A DNA stretch of 16,616 nucleotides from JBDSTZ01 sp039927975 (GCA_039927975.1 JBDSTZ010000252.1:1-16616), one strand, 5' to 3'. Positions 7,457-14,266 are shown, counted from the first letter of the stretch. Notes: generated from the letters alone by a model not told the origin. Made by a program: numbers and translations.

Positions 7457-7492
7457 CCGATCAAACATCGCGTGGAAAAATGCCTCGGTGGC

Positions 7493-8083
7493 TCAGCCCT
7501 GGCGGCGGCGCAGCGCGGCGAACATGGCGCAGCCGGCCACCAGCATCAGCAGGAACGGCGCCGGTTCCGGCACCTGGTTCACTTGCGTGAGCGCGTTGGT
7601 GACGAAGCTCAGTTGCTGGCCGATCGGCGCACCCGGCTGGACGAAAATGCTGCCGAGGTCGCCGTTGGCGCCCAGATAGCTGGTGTCGTTGAACAAGGCC
7701 CAGCTGAACGCGCTGCCGTCGCCGCTGCCGGCCACGAAGCTGACATCGAAGATGAAGTGGCCGCCCAGCGTGATCGCCTGTACCAGGTCGCCACCGCCGC
7801 CGGGGCTGCTGAACACGACTGTGCCTGGCAGCGCGCCACTGACCGAACCGCTGGTGTTCTCGGCGCCCACCAGCGCGCCGGTCAGGCCGCTGAGGGAGGC
7901 GCTGCTGCCAGTGTCGGACAACACCAGGAAATTGAAACCGAGGTAAGCGCTGCCGCTACCCAGGGTCGAGGTGTCGATGTCGACGTGGAAGTACGGCACG
8001 GCGGTCGCGCCGGCGCCGCCGGCCGAGGCGCACAGCGCGAGCGCCAGCGCCAGGCGTGCGAAGATATTTTTGTAGTGATGCAT
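7493..8083 (-). CDS. PEP-CTERM sorting-domain protein (NF038129-like)
   Basis: The product has 196 residues from ATG 8083, which has an ideal AAGGAG ribosome binding site overlapping the stop region of the upstream lyase; the stop codon and this start are 10 bases apart. A signal peptide (MHHYKNIFARLALALALCASAGGAGA) is followed by a beta-rich, glycine/serine-rich body with a YFHVDIDTSTLGSGSAYLGFNF segment. It ends in VPEPAPFLLMLVAGCAMFAALRRRQG: the VPEP motif (171-174), a transmembrane segment and a basic tail. PEP-CTERM tails are recognised and processed by exosortase (EpsH family), usually in bacteria that make exopolysaccharide and biofilm. The body resembles the NF038129 group of PEP-CTERM proteins. 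Its function is unknown, but co-transcription with a polysaccharide lyase suggests a surface or matrix role tied to the same polymer. No exosortase gene is in the window. Confidence 0.9.
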   Translation of the reverse strand: MHHYKNIFARLALALALCASAGGAGATAVPYFHVDIDTSTLGSGSAYLGFNFLVLSDTGSSASLSGLTGALVGAENTSGSVSGALPGTVVFSSPGGGGDLVQAITLGGHFIFDVSFVAGSGDGSAFSWALFNDTSYLGANGDLGSIFVQPGAPIGQQLSFVTNALTQVNQVPEPAPFLLMLVAGCAMFAALRRRQG

Positions 8084-8093
8084 GGTGGTCTCC

Positions 8094-11000
8094 TTAATAT
8101 TTAACGCTGATGAATTTCGACGTGTACCCAATGGCCGCCTTGTTCGGATTCGAGAAGGTGGTCGTCAAGGTCACGGTCTGTCCAGGCGCCAGATCGGCCG
8201 CCGGCAGCGTGATGTACGGCGCGCCGTCATGCGTGCCGGTGGCGTTGTCGAGCGTGACGCCGGCGGTAAGGCCGTCGAGCCGGAATTGCAGCGGGCCGTA
8301 CAGCGTGGCGTCGCTGGTGTTGGTGATGCTGACGGTGCCGGTGTACTTGAGCGTGAAGCGGTTCATCGTCAGGCCCGAGCGCATGATCTTCGCGCTGGCG
8401 CCCAGGTCGACCGGGGTCAGCAAGTCGTAGCGGGTGCCGAAGAAGCGCAGTTCGCCGTACGACGAAATGCCGGGGAAGGCGGGATCGGTCGGCACGCCCG
8501 GATGGTCGACGCGCATCATGAAGTAGCGGTAGCGCTGCTTCTCCAGGCCTGGCACCACGGGGATGACTTCCATCTCGAAATTGCGCTCGGTGGTGTCGCT
8601 CGTTTCACGGCTCGACAGCAAGGTCCAGCTGGCGTTGTCGTTCGAGCCGTAGATGTTCAAGCCCTGCGAGCGGTTGGCGAACATGAAGCGCGCCTGCACG
8701 CCGATGGCGCCGAGCGACATCCGGTAGTCGGCGCCGAGATCGAGGTAGGCCGGCGCGCGCAGGTCGCCCGAGTAGCTGTTGTAGTCGCCGTCGACCAGCA
8801 GCGCGGCGCGGTTGCGGTCGAAATTGGTGGTGCCGGCGATGAAGTTCTTGCTCCAGTCCAGGCTGCCGTCGGCGACCACGAGCGGATTGAGCAGTTCCAG
8901 TTTGGCGGTCACGCCCTGCACTTGCTTGAGCAGGGCCGGGAAGTCGGCGTCGCTGGTGCTGTCGATGGCCGCCTGCAGCGGCGCCATGCTGGACTTGAAG
9001 GCGGCCAGCGACGGCGTGGTGTACACCTTCTCGGCGCTGTAGCCGTCCTGGGCGACCTGGAAGGCGGTGGCGCGGTCCGGTTGCACACTCAGGCGCGCCG
9101 TCATGGTGTTGATCGAGACGCCATCGGTGACGCTGATGACGATATTGTGCACGCCGACCTGGTCGGCGCCGGGGGTCCAGTTGAACTGGCCGCTGGCGCT
9201 GTCGAGGCTGGCGCCGGCCGGCAGGCTGATGCCCTCGTAGACCGGGGTGTCGGCGGCATTCGCGTCGGTCGCCTTGTAGTTGCCCGTGTACGGCACGCCC
9301 TGCACCACCAGCTCGGTGACGGGGAACGCCGGCGAGGCGAAGAACGGCACCGTCAGCTGGGTCGGCGCGGCCATGTTGACGAAGTCGACGTCCACCGTGC
9401 TGCCTTCGGCGCCGCTGAACTTGAAGACGATCAGGTTGGCGCCGAGCCACTTGCCGGCGGTCGCCGCGTTCGACGAGTCGGGCACGATGTAGCGCCACTG
9501 GCCGTGCGTGTTGGGCACCGTGATGTCGGCCCACGGACTGGCGTTCTGCTCGGCGCTGGCGCTCATTTTCATGACCGCGTTGGTGCGCACCATCATGCCC
9601 ACCGGGGCGAACTTGGCGCGGTCCGCATAGCCGACGTCGTGGAAGGCGATGGTGGCGCCGGCCGGCTTGACGTCGGCGTGGCCATAGGTGCGTCCCGCTT
9701 CGGTCTGGGTGGTCCAGGCGCCCGCGATGAAACTGCTCTTGCGTTCGGTCTGCAGCAAGCCCTGGTCGTTCGGCAGCGCCACGCCGGTCAGCGCGGTCGG
9801 GATGGTCAGGAAGGCTTGCGAGCCCATGTCCTTGTTGTTCGGCGTGGCGTTGCCCCAGAAAATGGCCGGGCCGTTCGAGTGGGCCGCCGCCGCCGCGAGG
9901 TAGGGCGCGGTCGCTTCGACGTCGACGCCTTCCTGGTACTTGTACATATTGTAGATTTCGGCGATCGCGTCGACTTCGTAGAGCCGGCCGCGGTACGCGC
10001 TCGACGGATAGGAGGTGCCGCCATTGGTGTCGGCCCACGGGATCTCGTAGCCGAGCATGTACTGGGCGTAGGCGTTGGCACCCTTTAGCAGGCGGTTGCC
10101 GCCGAACTGATAGACGCTGACCGCGTCGCCCAGGGTCGAGGGCTTGCCGCTGAAGGGATCGACCTTGGTGCCTTGCGCGTTGACCAGGCGGAACAGGCCG
10201 GACAGGATGTCGACGTTGTCGCCGCCGTGGGCTTGGTCGCGGGCCATTTCCTGGATCTGGTAGAACGGCACGCCGAACTTGTTGTACGGGTTGTTCACGT
10301 CGATGAAGGGAATCAGCGGCAGCACGGCGCCGTTGATGTTCTGGCGGGTCGAGGTGGCGTTGACCGTCATCCATTCGACGGTTTCATCGTAGCGCGCGCG
10401 GTTGTCGGTGAAGATCGCGCCCGCCATGCGTCCGACCAGCGAGTAATTGTGCTGGTTCATGAAGCGCTCGTTGCTCGAAAACAGCACGCGCTCGAGCGGG
10501 TCGATCAGGTTGTCCTTGAGCTTCTGGGTGTCGGTATCGGTCCAGGCGAGCGGATAGGAGGTGTAGCTCGGATCGGCGTAGGAGTAGCGCATGATCTCGG
10601 CCGCCTGCAGCATGCGCGAGAGCGGCACGCCGTTGTGGATGTGGGCGTCGGGGAAATACGCTGCGCCGGCCGGATTCATATTGCTCCAGGTGCGCAGGAT
10701 GCGCATGGCGTTGCGGCGATAGTCGTTATTGCCCGTCACGTAGTACAGGATGGCCTGGGTCAGCGCGCCTTGCGAATCGTTGATCAGGCGGGTCTGGGCC
10801 GTATTGTTGTTGAAGTTAGGGGTGTTCGGGGTGTCGACCTTGGTCGAGTCGCGGTTGGTCGGCTGCAGGTTGATGTTGGCGTAGTTGCAGCAGGCGGTGG
10901 CCAGCGCGTCGTAGTAACTCTTGTACGGCTCGACGTCGGCGCGCACCTGCTGACGCATGTAGTCGAGCTGCTCCATCGTGAAGCCGAGCGCCGGATGCTT

Positions 11001-11177
11001 GAAGCCGTTCGGGCTGACGACCGGCTGCGAGGCCGGGGTGGAGATGAAACCGAGCGCTTGAGCGGGCGCCGTTGCCAGCGCCCACAGGGCCGCGGCGACC
11101 GACACTGCCGTGACGCAGGCCTTGAGCGTGCCGCGTGCGGGACGCGCGATGCTGCCATTTTCATAACGATTGTGCAT
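8094..11177 (-). CDS. Large secreted alginate-lyase-family polysaccharide lyase (lyase 1), multi-domain
   Basis: The product has 1027 residues from ATG 11177, preceded by AAGGA; an in-frame ATG at 11192 has no such site. A Sec signal peptide with a long basic N-region ends at about TAPAQA-LG (residue 41). Residues 60-420 form an alpha-helical alginate-lyase (PF05426-like) domain with NQHNYSLVG (241-249) and QEMARDQAHGG (309-319) as candidate active-site segments. A beta-sandwich region follows (about 430-630). Next come a putative Ig domain (640-700, LPAGASLDSASGQFNWTPG), a helical FIVAR-like linker (about 715-770), a discoidin/CBM32-like module (about 785-915, VDGDYNSY and LNIYGSNDNASWTLL) and a C-terminal Ig-like domain (920-1027). 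Such enzymes cleave uronate-containing polysaccharides by beta-elimination. The specific polymer (alginate, glucuronan or other) is not determined by what I see. It is the first gene of a two-gene operon with the PEP-CTERM protein, under a double operator. Confidence 0.85.
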   Translation of the reverse strand: MHNRYENGSIARPARGTLKACVTAVSVAAALWALATAPAQALGFISTPASQPVVSPNGFKHPALGFTMEQLDYMRQQVRADVEPYKSYYDALATACCNYANINLQPTNRDSTKVDTPNTPNFNNNTAQTRLINDSQGALTQAILYYVTGNNDYRRNAMRILRTWSNMNPAGAAYFPDAHIHNGVPLSRMLQAAEIMRYSYADPSYTSYPLAWTDTDTQKLKDNLIDPLERVLFSSNERFMNQHNYSLVGRMAGAIFTDNRARYDETVEWMTVNATSTRQNINGAVLPLIPFIDVNNPYNKFGVPFYQIQEMARDQAHGGDNVDILSGLFRLVNAQGTKVDPFSGKPSTLGDAVSVYQFGGNRLLKGANAYAQYMLGYEIPWADTNGGTSYPSSAYRGRLYEVDAIAEIYNMYKYQEGVDVEATAPYLAAAAAHSNGPAIFWGNATPNNKDMGSQAFLTIPTALTGVALPNDQGLLQTERKSSFIAGAWTTQTEAGRTYGHADVKPAGATIAFHDVGYADRAKFAPVGMMVRTNAVMKMSASAEQNASPWADITVPNTHGQWRYIVPDSSNAATAGKWLGANLIVFKFSGAEGSTVDVDFVNMAAPTQLTVPFFASPAFPVTELVVQGVPYTGNYKATDANAADTPVYEGISLPAGASLDSASGQFNWTPGADQVGVHNIVISVTDGVSINTMTARLSVQPDRATAFQVAQDGYSAEKVYTTPSLAAFKSSMAPLQAAIDSTSDADFPALLKQVQGVTAKLELLNPLVVADGSLDWSKNFIAGTTNFDRNRAALLVDGDYNSYSGDLRAPAYLDLGADYRMSLGAIGVQARFMFANRSQGLNIYGSNDNASWTLLSSRETSDTTERNFEMEVIPVVPGLEKQRYRYFMMRVDHPGVPTDPAFPGISSYGELRFFGTRYDLLTPVDLGASAKIMRSGLTMNRFTLKYTGTVSITNTSDATLYGPLQFRLDGLTAGVTLDNATGTHDGAPYITLPAADLAPGQTVTLTTTFSNPNKAAIGYTSKFISVKY

Positions 11178-11238
11178 GATTGTCCTTATCATTTTTTAAA
11201 TGACCAGGCGATCCAGGGGTCGCGTAGTTCTCCTCCAA

Positions 11239-11257
11239 TGGTATGTTTTCGATACCA
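11239..11257. promoter_or_regulatory. Inverted repeat TGGTAT-N7-ATACCA in the lyase 1 leader
   Basis: TGGTAT (11239-11244) and ATACCA (11252-11257) are perfect inverted copies 62-80 bases upstream of the lyase 1 start codon, between the operators and the gene. It may be a second regulator site or a small leader hairpin. Confidence 0.4.
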
Positions 11258-11297
11258 CAAACGATGCTAGCATGATTTATTGTTATTTCAGTTAAGC

Positions 11298-11315
11298 TTT
11301 TTGTTATCGATATCC
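11298..11315. promoter_or_regulatory. Palindromic operator copy 1 upstream of lyase 1
   Basis: TTTTTGTTATCGATATCC is identical over 18 bases to the copy at 11319-11336 and shares TTTGTTATCGATATC with the receptor operator. The palindrome core is centred between 11308 and 11309, about 132 bases before the lyase 1 start. It would lie at or just downstream of the transcription start set by the -35 box at 11339-11344. Confidence 0.75.
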
Positions 11316-11344
11316 TCATTTTTGTTATCGATATCCAATGTCAA
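11316..11344 (-). promoter_or_regulatory. Candidate promoter of the lyase 1/PEP-CTERM operon
   Basis: On the minus strand a perfect -35 box, TTGACA (11344-11339), is followed at 17 bp by AAATGA (11321-11316), a poor -10 match. The second operator fills the spacer between the two boxes. The strong -35 makes a promoter here likely; the exact -10 is uncertain. Confidence 0.5.
11319..11336. promoter_or_regulatory. Palindromic operator copy 2 upstream of lyase 1
   Basis: This is the second exact copy of TTTTTGTTATCGATATCC, 21 bp from the first, i.e. two helical turns, so both sites face the same side of the DNA. It occupies the spacer of the candidate promoter, where a bound repressor would block RNA polymerase. 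Confidence 0.75.
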
Positions 11345-11468
11345 TACGCGACTCCCTATGATCACCTCGGCAAGTAGGGGGAAAGTGCCACTGCGCGGCG
11401 CGGACGCGGCTGTGCTCTCAAGTGCAACATTAGGCGAAAAAGCAACAGAATCCGGCGCACGGGCACGC

Positions 11469-11491
11469 AAAAAGGGGCGCCGAAGCGCCCC
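11469..11491 (-). terminator. Rho-independent terminator of lyase 2
   Basis: On the minus strand GGGGCGC-TTCG-GCGCCCC (11491-11474) forms a 7-bp stem with a UUCG loop, followed by five T (11473-11469). It begins 43 bases after the lyase 2 stop codon and separates lyase 2 from the lyase 1 operon. Confidence 0.92.
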
Positions 11492-11534
11492 ACCCTTGCA
11501 GCAAAAACCGAATGGCACCCGGGGCGCCGCCCGC

Positions 11535-13703
11535 TTAACTTTGCATCAGCGTGACAATCTCGCTGGCGCTGAGCGCGCCGCTGTAGATGCGGAAGTCGTC
11601 GATTTTGCCGTTGAAGTAAGGGTCGCTGGCGTATTGCGAGCGGCCGATCCAGTTCTGGTTGGTCGAGCCGAGCCGGAACGGCGCGTGCTTGATGTCGGGG
11701 CTCGATCCAACCAGTGCGCCGTTGACGTAGAGCGAGCCGTTGCTGCCTGCCAGGGTCACGGCCACGTGCACCCACTGCCCGGTCGGCAGCGCGGCGGTGC
11801 CGACGATGCCCTGTTCGCCGACGCCGTAATCGGTCGTGATGCCAAAGCGCAGCAGGCCGTTGTTGGTGCTCGGGGTCAGCATCATGTAGTGCTCGGTGCC
11901 GTTACCGAAATCGAAGATGCGCGTCCAGTTGCGCGCGGCGTCCCAGTACACCCAGGCGGCGATGGTGAAGTCGGCCAGCGTGCGCACCACGTCAGTCGGC
12001 AGGCTGACGTAATCGTTGCTGCCGTCGAAGGCCAGCGCGTTGCCGCTGCGCCCGGCCACCCACAACGGACCGTTGACCAGGGTGCCGGACTGGCCGCGCC
12101 CGGTGGCGTCGGCCGCCACCGTGCCGCTGGTTTCGTCGAACTTGAGCCAGACGTGCGGACGCTTGCCCGCGCCGACCTTCACCTCGGCCGAGGGCGCGCT
12201 TTCGCCGGCCGGGCCGACCGCCGTCACCACGTAATAATAGAGGCCGCTGCTCACGCCAGTGTCGGTCCAGGTGAGCAAGTCGCTGATGCCGCTGGCGACG
12301 GTGGTGTACGGCCCGCCCGAGATGGTGGCGCGCTTGACCTTGTAGCTGGTGGCCTGGGCACTGCCCCACCACGACAGCAGCACCGCGCCGCCGCTCCAGT
12401 TTCCGGTCAGCCCGCTTGGCGCTGCACCGGCGGCGTATGGATCGCGCGTGAAGGTGAGCGTGCCAAAGCCAAGCTGGTCACCGTTGCCGCCGTTGTTTTC
12501 CGGACGCATCTGCGCGGCCTGCAGCGCGGTGTACGGCGCGGCCAGGCCCTTGCGGTTGACGTAGTGGTTCAGCACCAGTTCCCACACCGGACGCAGGCTG
12601 CCCTGCGAGGCCGGCGACAGCCCCGGCTGGGTGTTGTTGATGTTCTTGTAGAGCGTGAACGGCACACTGTAGTGGGCGCCGCTGGCGTCGGTCAGATTCG
12701 ATTTCGCCACATACTCCGAGCCGGCCAGGAAGCGGTTGTTATCGTAGCCGAACATGTCGTCGCCCTGGTTCCAGGCCATTTCGCAAAACACACTGGCGAG
12801 GCCGATCCCCAGCGTGCAGTGGCCCTGATCGCGGCCGCTTTCCTGCCACTGTCCCAGATGACCCGGATGCACGTAGTACACGGCCTGGCTGCTGCTGCCG
12901 TTGCCCGCTCCGGTCTTGAAGTAATTGATCGCCTCGTCGTACAGGTCGGCGCGGTCGCAAAAGACGCCGATCGCGATGATCGCGGCGATCGTGCACTGGT
13001 CCCAGTTGGCCCAGTAATTGGTGATGTCGGCGCCGTTGTGCTGGACCAGGAACTGGTGGTTCAGCGGATAGAAGACATTGAGCAGCAAGTTCTGGAACTT
13101 GGTCTGGTCGGCCGCCGCCCAGCCGGGATAGGTGCGCATGATTTCGGCGGCGTTGGCCCATTCGTAGCCTTGGATGCCGGCAGCGAGGAAGCGGTCGGCG
13201 TTGCCGGTCAGGGTCGTCATGGTCGACGACCAGGCGTTCAGGAAGACCACCGCCTGGTCGGCGTAGGCGGTGTCGCCGGAAACCTTCCAGCGCAGCGCCA
13301 TCTGGTAGGTGCGATGGATATCGATAACCATTTGGTTCACGTTGTCGCCGGTGCCGCCGCGGATCACCGTCTGCAGCGCGCGCGGCGCGGTGCCGAGCTG
13401 GGAGTAGCCGTTGGCCAGCAGAGCGTTCCAGCCGTCCAGCCAGGGCTGGGCGCCGGCCGTCACCTTGGCGCGCATGCGGGTGAAGTCCGCTTCGGTGTGC
13501 AGCAGGCCCGGGTGGATGAAGGTGCGCGCGACCAGGGCGTCGGCGAGCAGGGTCGGCGCCGCCGCGCCGGGGGCCGCCGTGGAGGTCTCGGCCGCGCCGC
13601 CGCAACCGGACAGGCTGAGCGGGCCGAGCGTGGCCAGCCCGAGTCCGCCCGCGCACAGCGAACGGCGTTTCATGGAAAATTTTTGATCGTTGTTATTTGA
13701 CAT
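11535..13703 (-). CDS. Alginate-lyase-family lipoprotein with FnIII and LamG domains (lyase 2)
   Basis: The product has 722 residues. ATG 13703 is set by an upstream GAGGAGA at good spacing. The N-terminus MKRRSLCAGG (11-20) has a twin arginine and a short hydrophobic stretch ending in a lipobox, LSGC (C34), so it is probably a Tat-exported lipoprotein held at the cell envelope. Residues 60-425 are an alginate-lyase-like alpha domain with NHQFLVQHNGADITNYWANW (215-234) and GQWQESGRDQGH (284-295). The ESGRDQGH block parallels EMARDQAH in lyase 1 and is the likely catalytic segment. An FnIII domain (about 424-512) and a concanavalin-like LamG domain (about 513-720, with AAWVYWDAARNWTRIFDFG and GKIDDFRIYSGALSASEI) follow and probably bind polysaccharide. 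It has its own operator and terminator, so it is a separate unit of the same regulon. The domain order suits initial attack on the polymer close to the receptor; the substrate is not known. Confidence 0.85.
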   Translation of the reverse strand: MSNNNDQKFSMKRRSLCAGGLGLATLGPLSLSGCGGAAETSTAAPGAAAPTLLADALVARTFIHPGLLHTEADFTRMRAKVTAGAQPWLDGWNALLANGYSQLGTAPRALQTVIRGGTGDNVNQMVIDIHRTYQMALRWKVSGDTAYADQAVVFLNAWSSTMTTLTGNADRFLAAGIQGYEWANAAEIMRTYPGWAAADQTKFQNLLLNVFYPLNHQFLVQHNGADITNYWANWDQCTIAAIIAIGVFCDRADLYDEAINYFKTGAGNGSSSQAVYYVHPGHLGQWQESGRDQGHCTLGIGLASVFCEMAWNQGDDMFGYDNNRFLAGSEYVAKSNLTDASGAHYSVPFTLYKNINNTQPGLSPASQGSLRPVWELVLNHYVNRKGLAAPYTALQAAQMRPENNGGNGDQLGFGTLTFTRDPYAAGAAPSGLTGNWSGGAVLLSWWGSAQATSYKVKRATISGGPYTTVASGISDLLTWTDTGVSSGLYYYVVTAVGPAGESAPSAEVKVGAGKRPHVWLKFDETSGTVAADATGRGQSGTLVNGPLWVAGRSGNALAFDGSNDYVSLPTDVVRTLADFTIAAWVYWDAARNWTRIFDFGNGTEHYMMLTPSTNNGLLRFGITTDYGVGEQGIVGTAALPTGQWVHVAVTLAGSNGSLYVNGALVGSSPDIKHAPFRLGSTNQNWIGRSQYASDPYFNGKIDDFRIYSGALSASEIVTLMQS
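13316..13329. promoter_or_regulatory. Operator-like palindrome inside lyase 2
   Basis: GGATATCGATAACC contains the 12-mer GATATCGATAAC found at the other operators. It lies inside the lyase 2 gene, about 380 bases after the start codon, and encodes V126-I-D-I129 with GTT and GAT codons, which are AT-rich choices for this genome. It could be an auxiliary operator for DNA looping or a chance match. Confidence 0.35.
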
Positions 13704-13793
13704 TCGGTCTCCTCTTCAGTTGAAAGCCCGCGTGCCCGGCGAGATTGTCGAGCATGAACGGGGGTGCTTGAAGCAGGCAGATTATGCGCGGTA

Positions 13794-13807
13794 TTTTATC
13801 GATAACA
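13794..13807. promoter_or_regulatory. Palindromic operator upstream of lyase 2
   Basis: TTTTATCGATAACA contains the perfect palindrome TTATCGATAA (13796-13805), the most symmetrical copy in the window. It is centred about 98 bases upstream of the lyase 2 start. On the minus strand CATAAT (13786-13781) could be the -10 box, which would place the operator over the spacer and -35 region. Confidence 0.7.
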
Positions 13808-13900
13808 CGATTGCTCACCTATGGTTTTTTTCACGGGAAGTCGGGCTGTGTTTACGTGTTTTGGTATGCCTTCAGCGTGTTTGGACGGAAGTTCACGCAG

Positions 13901-13988
13901 GATGCATTTGAGATGCATTCGGCATGCAATCACTATGCAATCAGCATGCAATCAGCGTTCAATCAGCGGGTAATCGTGATGCGGTGGA
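13901..13988. repeat. 11-bp tandem array, eight units
   Basis: Units with an exact 11-bp period are GATGCATTTGA, GATGCATTCGG, CATGCAATCAC, TATGCAATCAG, CATGCAATCAG, CGTTCAATCAG, CGGGTAATCGT and the degraded GATGCGGTGGA. The central three are nearly identical (ATGCAATCA), and conservation falls off towards both ends. The period is about one helical turn and is not a multiple of three, so it is not a coding repeat. It sits midway in the divergent region between lyase 2 and the SPFH gene. Confidence 0.85.
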
Positions 13989-14083
13989 TATGTACTCGGT
14001 CGGCGAACCGCAACGTGCGCAATGGCCCGGACCGGTCCGGCGCTGCGCAGGGAGCACAGGATGCGGCATCAGGACGCCCGACG

Positions 14084-14121
14084 TTTACGGATTGTTTACG
14101 CCATCCGGCAATGTCTTTACG
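14084..14121. repeat. Phased TTTACG hexamers upstream of the SPFH gene
   Basis: TTTACG occurs at 14084-14089, 14095-14100 and 14116-14121, with start-to-start spacings of 11 and 21 bp, close to one and two helical turns. A fourth copy is at 13851. The last copy is inside a small inverted repeat, ATGTC-N5-GACAT (14111-14125). They lie about 150-180 bases before the SPFH start and could be activator sites. Confidence 0.4.
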
Positions 14122-14266
14122 ACATTTTTATCGCCGGGCCGATACGCTGATTGCATGGCCGAACCCTCTGTTGTCCCGCCGCCCGCGCAGCGCGCCGGCC
14201 GACACCGAGGCGCCCACTTTGTCGACCGCCGTGTTCGCCGCGCGTCGACTGTATCGAAGGAACGCT

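Larger units (their letters stand above)
7082..7492. other. Intergenic region between receptor and PEP-CTERM gene
   Basis: These 411 bases hold no convincing gene. From left to right on the plus strand they contain the receptor ribosome binding site, the TTATCGATA operator and promoter of the receptor (7155-7206), a pyrimidine-rich stretch (about 7240-7260), a 9-bp tandem array (7301-7409) and a hairpin (7433-7456) at the end of the lyase/PEP-CTERM operon. Open frames through the array give only low-complexity peptides. Confidence 0.7.
11178..11534. other. Intergenic region between lyase 2 and lyase 1
   Basis: This 357-base region has no gene. On the minus strand it holds, in order, the lyase 2 terminator (11491-11469), a GC-rich stretch without recognisable signals, a consensus -35 box (11344-11339), two palindromic operators (11336-11319 and 11315-11298), AT-rich leader DNA with the palindrome ATGCTAGCAT (11264-11273), an inverted repeat TGGTAT-N7-ATACCA (11239-11257), and the lyase 1 ribosome binding site. 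Confidence 0.8.
13704..14266. other. Divergent intergenic region between lyase 2 and the SPFH gene
   Basis: This 563-base region is open in one frame as an upstream extension of the SPFH gene, but I see no gene in it. It contains the lyase 2 ribosome binding site, a candidate promoter (CATAAT at 13786-13781 on the minus strand) and operator (13794-13807), an 11-bp tandem array (13901-13988), and TTTACG hexamers at 13851, 14084, 14095 and 14116. It ends with the SPFH ribosome binding site at 14257-14261. The promoter of the SPFH gene is not clear. Confidence 0.7.

Noticed and set aside
8082..13700. Long plus-strand open frames opposite both lyases and the PEP-CTERM gene
   Set aside because: The minus-strand products have signal peptides and recognisable domains; the plus-strand peptides are low-complexity Arg/Val/Ala/Gly strings typical of antisense frames.
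13901..13988. The 11-bp array as a plasmid-type replication origin (iterons)
   Set aside because: No Rep gene, DnaA boxes or AT-rich unwinding region accompany it; the context is a chromosomal promoter region.
13784..14266. An upstream in-frame extension of the SPFH protein
   Set aside because: It would run through the lyase 2 operator and the 11-bp array, lacks a ribosome binding site, and the transmembrane helix starts right after ATG 14267.
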